A stretch of 5,159 nucleotides of DNA from Rubrobacter sp. (GTDB lineage: Bacteria > Actinomycetota > Rubrobacteria > Rubrobacterales > Rubrobacteraceae), in NCBI GenBank assembly GCA_020253895.1, contig JADDKG010000391.1, positions 1 through 5,159 of the forward strand, in the 5' to 3' direction. Under the pieces are notes generated by a model. The model was not told where the DNA came from and did no database searches. It saw only the letters and a program-made list of their open reading frames with translations. Made by a program: the position numbers and the translations under genes. Shown in pieces: positions 3,561 through 5,159 of this stretch (within the stretch, counting starts at the first letter, position 1; each line of letters begins with the position of its first letter).

Positions 3561-5159
3561 TTTCGTCCTCCTCACCGGAGGAGCGCGCAGCGAAGGCCCG
3601 CATCTTCTCGCTCAGCTCTGCCAGCCGCCGCTCCACCATGCCGTTCACCGTATCCTCCGGGAAACGTCCCTCCTCGTCAGGCTCGCCCGCCGGAAGCCCC
3701 GTCAGGAGCTCCAACCCCTCGTCCACCGTCCGCACCGGGTAGATGTGAAACTCACCCCGCTCCACGGCTTCCACCACGTCCTGGCGAAGCATCAGGTGCT
3801 GCACGTTGGAGTGGGGTATGATCACGCCCTGCTCCCCGGTAAGGCCGCGCTTGCGGCAGATGTCGAAGAAGCCCTCTATCTTCTCGTTCACCCCGCCTAT
3901 GGCCTGTACGTCGCCGTGCTGGTTCACCGAGCCGGTCACCGCCAGCGACTGCTTCAGCGGTACCCGGGCGATGGCCGAGATGAGGGCGTAGAGCTCCGCG
4001 GAGGAGGCCGAGTCCCCCTCGACGCCGCTGTAGCTCTGCTCGAAGACCAAACTGGCCGAGAGAGAGAGCGGCCGCTCTGCTGCGTAGCGGGCACCCAAAA
4101 AGCCCGCGAGGATCAGAACACCCTTCGAGTGTATGGGTCCGCTTAGCTTCACCTCCCGCTCGATGTCCACCACCTCACCGCGGCCCATCCGGACGCGGGC
4201 CGAGATCCTGCTCGGCCGCCCGAAGGCGAACCCGCCGAGCTCTATGACCGAGAGCCCGTTTACCTGCCCTACCCGCTCGCCCTCGGTGTCTATGAGCAGG
4301 GTACCGCGCAGGATCTCCTCCTGCACCCGCTCGCGCAGCCGGTCGGAGCGGTAGGTGCGGGCGTCTATAGCCCGCTGGACGTCCTCCGCGGTGACCGCTC
4401 CATTGCCGTTCTGGGAAGCCCAGTAATCCGCCTCGCGCAGCACGTCGGCGAGGCTCTCCATGTGCACCGAGAGCTTGCCTGAGTCCCCTGCGAGCCGCGA
4501 GCCGTGCTCTATCACCCGTGCGACCCCGGTGCGGTCGAAGGGCTTCAGTCCCTCGCGGCGGGCAATCGTCCCGATGAGCCGGGCGTAGAGAAGGTCGTTC
4601 TCCCCGTCGCGGTTCACCTCTTCGTTGAAGTCTGCCGCCACCTTGAAGAGCTGCCCGAACTCGGGGTCCAGCGCCGACAGCAGGTAGTAGAGCAGCCGGT
4701 CACCGAGCAGGACGACCTTCACGTCCAGCGGTATCGGCTCGGGCTCGAGCGAGATGGTGCTGATGAGCCCGACCATCTGCCCCGGAGACTCTATGCGCAA
4801 GAGCCGCGAGCGGAGCGCGCGCTTGAGACCCTCCCAGGCAAAGGGCTGCATGAGCAGTCGGCGGGCATCCAGGATGAGGTAGCCGCCGTTAGCCCGGTGC
4901 AGGGCTCCGGGGCGGATGAGGTTGAAGTCGGTCACCAAGGCCCCCATCTGGGCCATGTACTCCACCCGGCCTAGGAGATTCTTGTAGGTGGGGTTGTCCT
5001 CGTAGATGACGGGCGCCCTGTCCGTTCCTCCCCGGTCAACCAGGACGTTGACCTGGTAGCGGCGGGCCTGGGGAGGCTGCGTTCGCTCTTCCCGCCCAGG
5101 TTGCTGCATCTCTCTATCCTGGCCGATAAACTCCCTGGCGTTCTGGACTATATCCCGGC
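3553..5159 (-). CDS. Lon-like ATP-dependent-type protease (S16, LonB/LonC-like), 5' end outside window
   Basis: The frame is open to the right edge; codons before Met at 5109 read RDIVQNAREFIGQDRE, so that Met is internal. Numbering from it, the segment RYQVNVLVD...PVIYEDNPTYKNLLGRVEY followed by LHRANGGYLILDARRLL (70-86) is typical of the AAA-like domain of the Lon-related AAA_32 family. DVKVVLLGDRLLYYLL (129-144) is a later core strand. The proteolytic domain spans about 280-470: VNGLSVIELGGFAFGRPSRI, the catalytic serine in GVEGDSASSAEL (Ser367, codon 4011-4009) and the catalytic lysine in GGVNEKIEGFF (Lys410). Both dyad residues are intact, so peptidase activity is expected. A charged tail (about 475-518) follows. 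Nucleotide-binding loops would lie outside the window, so ATPase ability cannot be judged. It is first in an operon with the Usp-like gene; the promoter is not visible. Confidence 0.93.
   Translation of the reverse strand, partial: RDIVQNAREFIGQDREMQQPGREERTQPPQARRYQVNVLVDRGGTDRAPVIYEDNPTYKNLLGRVEYMAQMGALVTDFNLIRPGALHRANGGYLILDARRLLMQPFAWEGLKRALRSRLLRIESPGQMVGLISTISLEPEPIPLDVKVVLLGDRLLYYLLSALDPEFGQLFKVAADFNEEVNRDGENDLLYARLIGTIARREGLKPFDRTGVARVIEHGSRLAGDSGKLSVHMESLADVLREADYWASQNGNGAVTAEDVQRAIDARTYRSDRLRERVQEEILRGTLLIDTEGERVGQVNGLSVIELGGFAFGRPSRISARVRMGRGEVVDIEREVKLSGPIHSKGVLILAGFLGARYAAERPLSLSASLVFEQSYSGVEGDSASSAELYALISAIARVPLKQSLAVTGSVNQHGDVQAIGGVNEKIEGFFDICRKRGLTGEQGVIIPHSNVQHLMLRQDVVEAVERGEFHIYPVRTVDEGLELLTGLPAGEPDEEGRFPEDTVNGMVERRLAELSEKMRAFAARSSGEEDENG
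3567..3573 (-). promoter_or_regulatory. Ribosome binding site of the Usp-like gene, inside the Lon-like gene
   Basis: On the minus strand GAGGAGG sits six bases before ATG 3560, within the last codons (GEEDENG) of the Lon-like gene. It decides the Usp-like start and shows coupled translation. Confidence 0.85.

Noticed and set aside
3334..4146. 270-codon plus-strand frame
   Set aside because: It is antisense to the well-supported Lon-like and Usp-like genes, has no recognisable domain, and is a high-GC shadow.
4504..4974. 156-codon plus-strand frame
   Set aside because: Antisense shadow of the Lon-like gene with no domain or start signal.
1..5159. CRISPR array, insertion sequence or phage element
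   Set aside because: No regularly spaced repeats, transposase or integrase frame, or terminal repeats with target duplications were seen. The tRNA shows no duplicated 3' end that would mark an attachment site.

Overview
This is a high-GC bacterial window. Its dense gene packing, GTG/TTG starts, start-stop overlaps and gene families suggest a deep-branching actinobacterium, perhaps Rubrobacter-like. That placement is an inference from general character, not from a marker gene.

Left third (1-1939). The window opens in the last 68 codons of a multicopper oxidase with intact copper ligands. After an 89-bp gap with a 17-bp near-palindrome over a TATACT box comes a tight three-gene plus-strand operon. 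It encodes a thioredoxin (WCGPC), a single-domain rhodanese (CRSGNR) and a small class I SAM-dependent methyltransferase, joined by a TAGTG overlap (1 bp) and a GTGA overlap (4 bp). An ArsR-type repressor lies convergent on the minus strand and overlaps the methyltransferase 3' end by 17 bp. It lacks the classical alpha-3 metal motif but has a Cys-X3-Cys pair near its C-terminus.

Middle (1940-2703). Upstream of the repressor is an AT-rich, divergent-promoter-like spacer with two related dyads, ATACT-N5-AGTAT and a near copy. It leads into a second, broken rhodanese on the plus strand, with a good ribosome binding site and ATG but a frame disruption within the first codons. Degenerate sequence follows, with two terminator-like hairpins. 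A minus-strand tRNA-Thr(CGT) closes the region and has its own TATACT promoter box.

Right half (2769-5159). A minus-strand operon holds a Lon-like (S16 family, LonB/LonC-type) protease, truncated at the right window edge, translationally coupled by an 8-bp overlap to a two-domain universal-stress-like protein.

Interpretation. The left side looks like a thiol/sulfur-handling cluster: the rhodanese makes or moves persulfide sulfur, the thioredoxin can reduce it, and a Cys-containing ArsR repressor is flanked by one intact and one decayed rhodanese. The right side looks like protein quality control and stress response. The most notable signal is the shared dyad pattern around the repressor and the decayed rhodanese. 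The sequence alone does not prove a new system.
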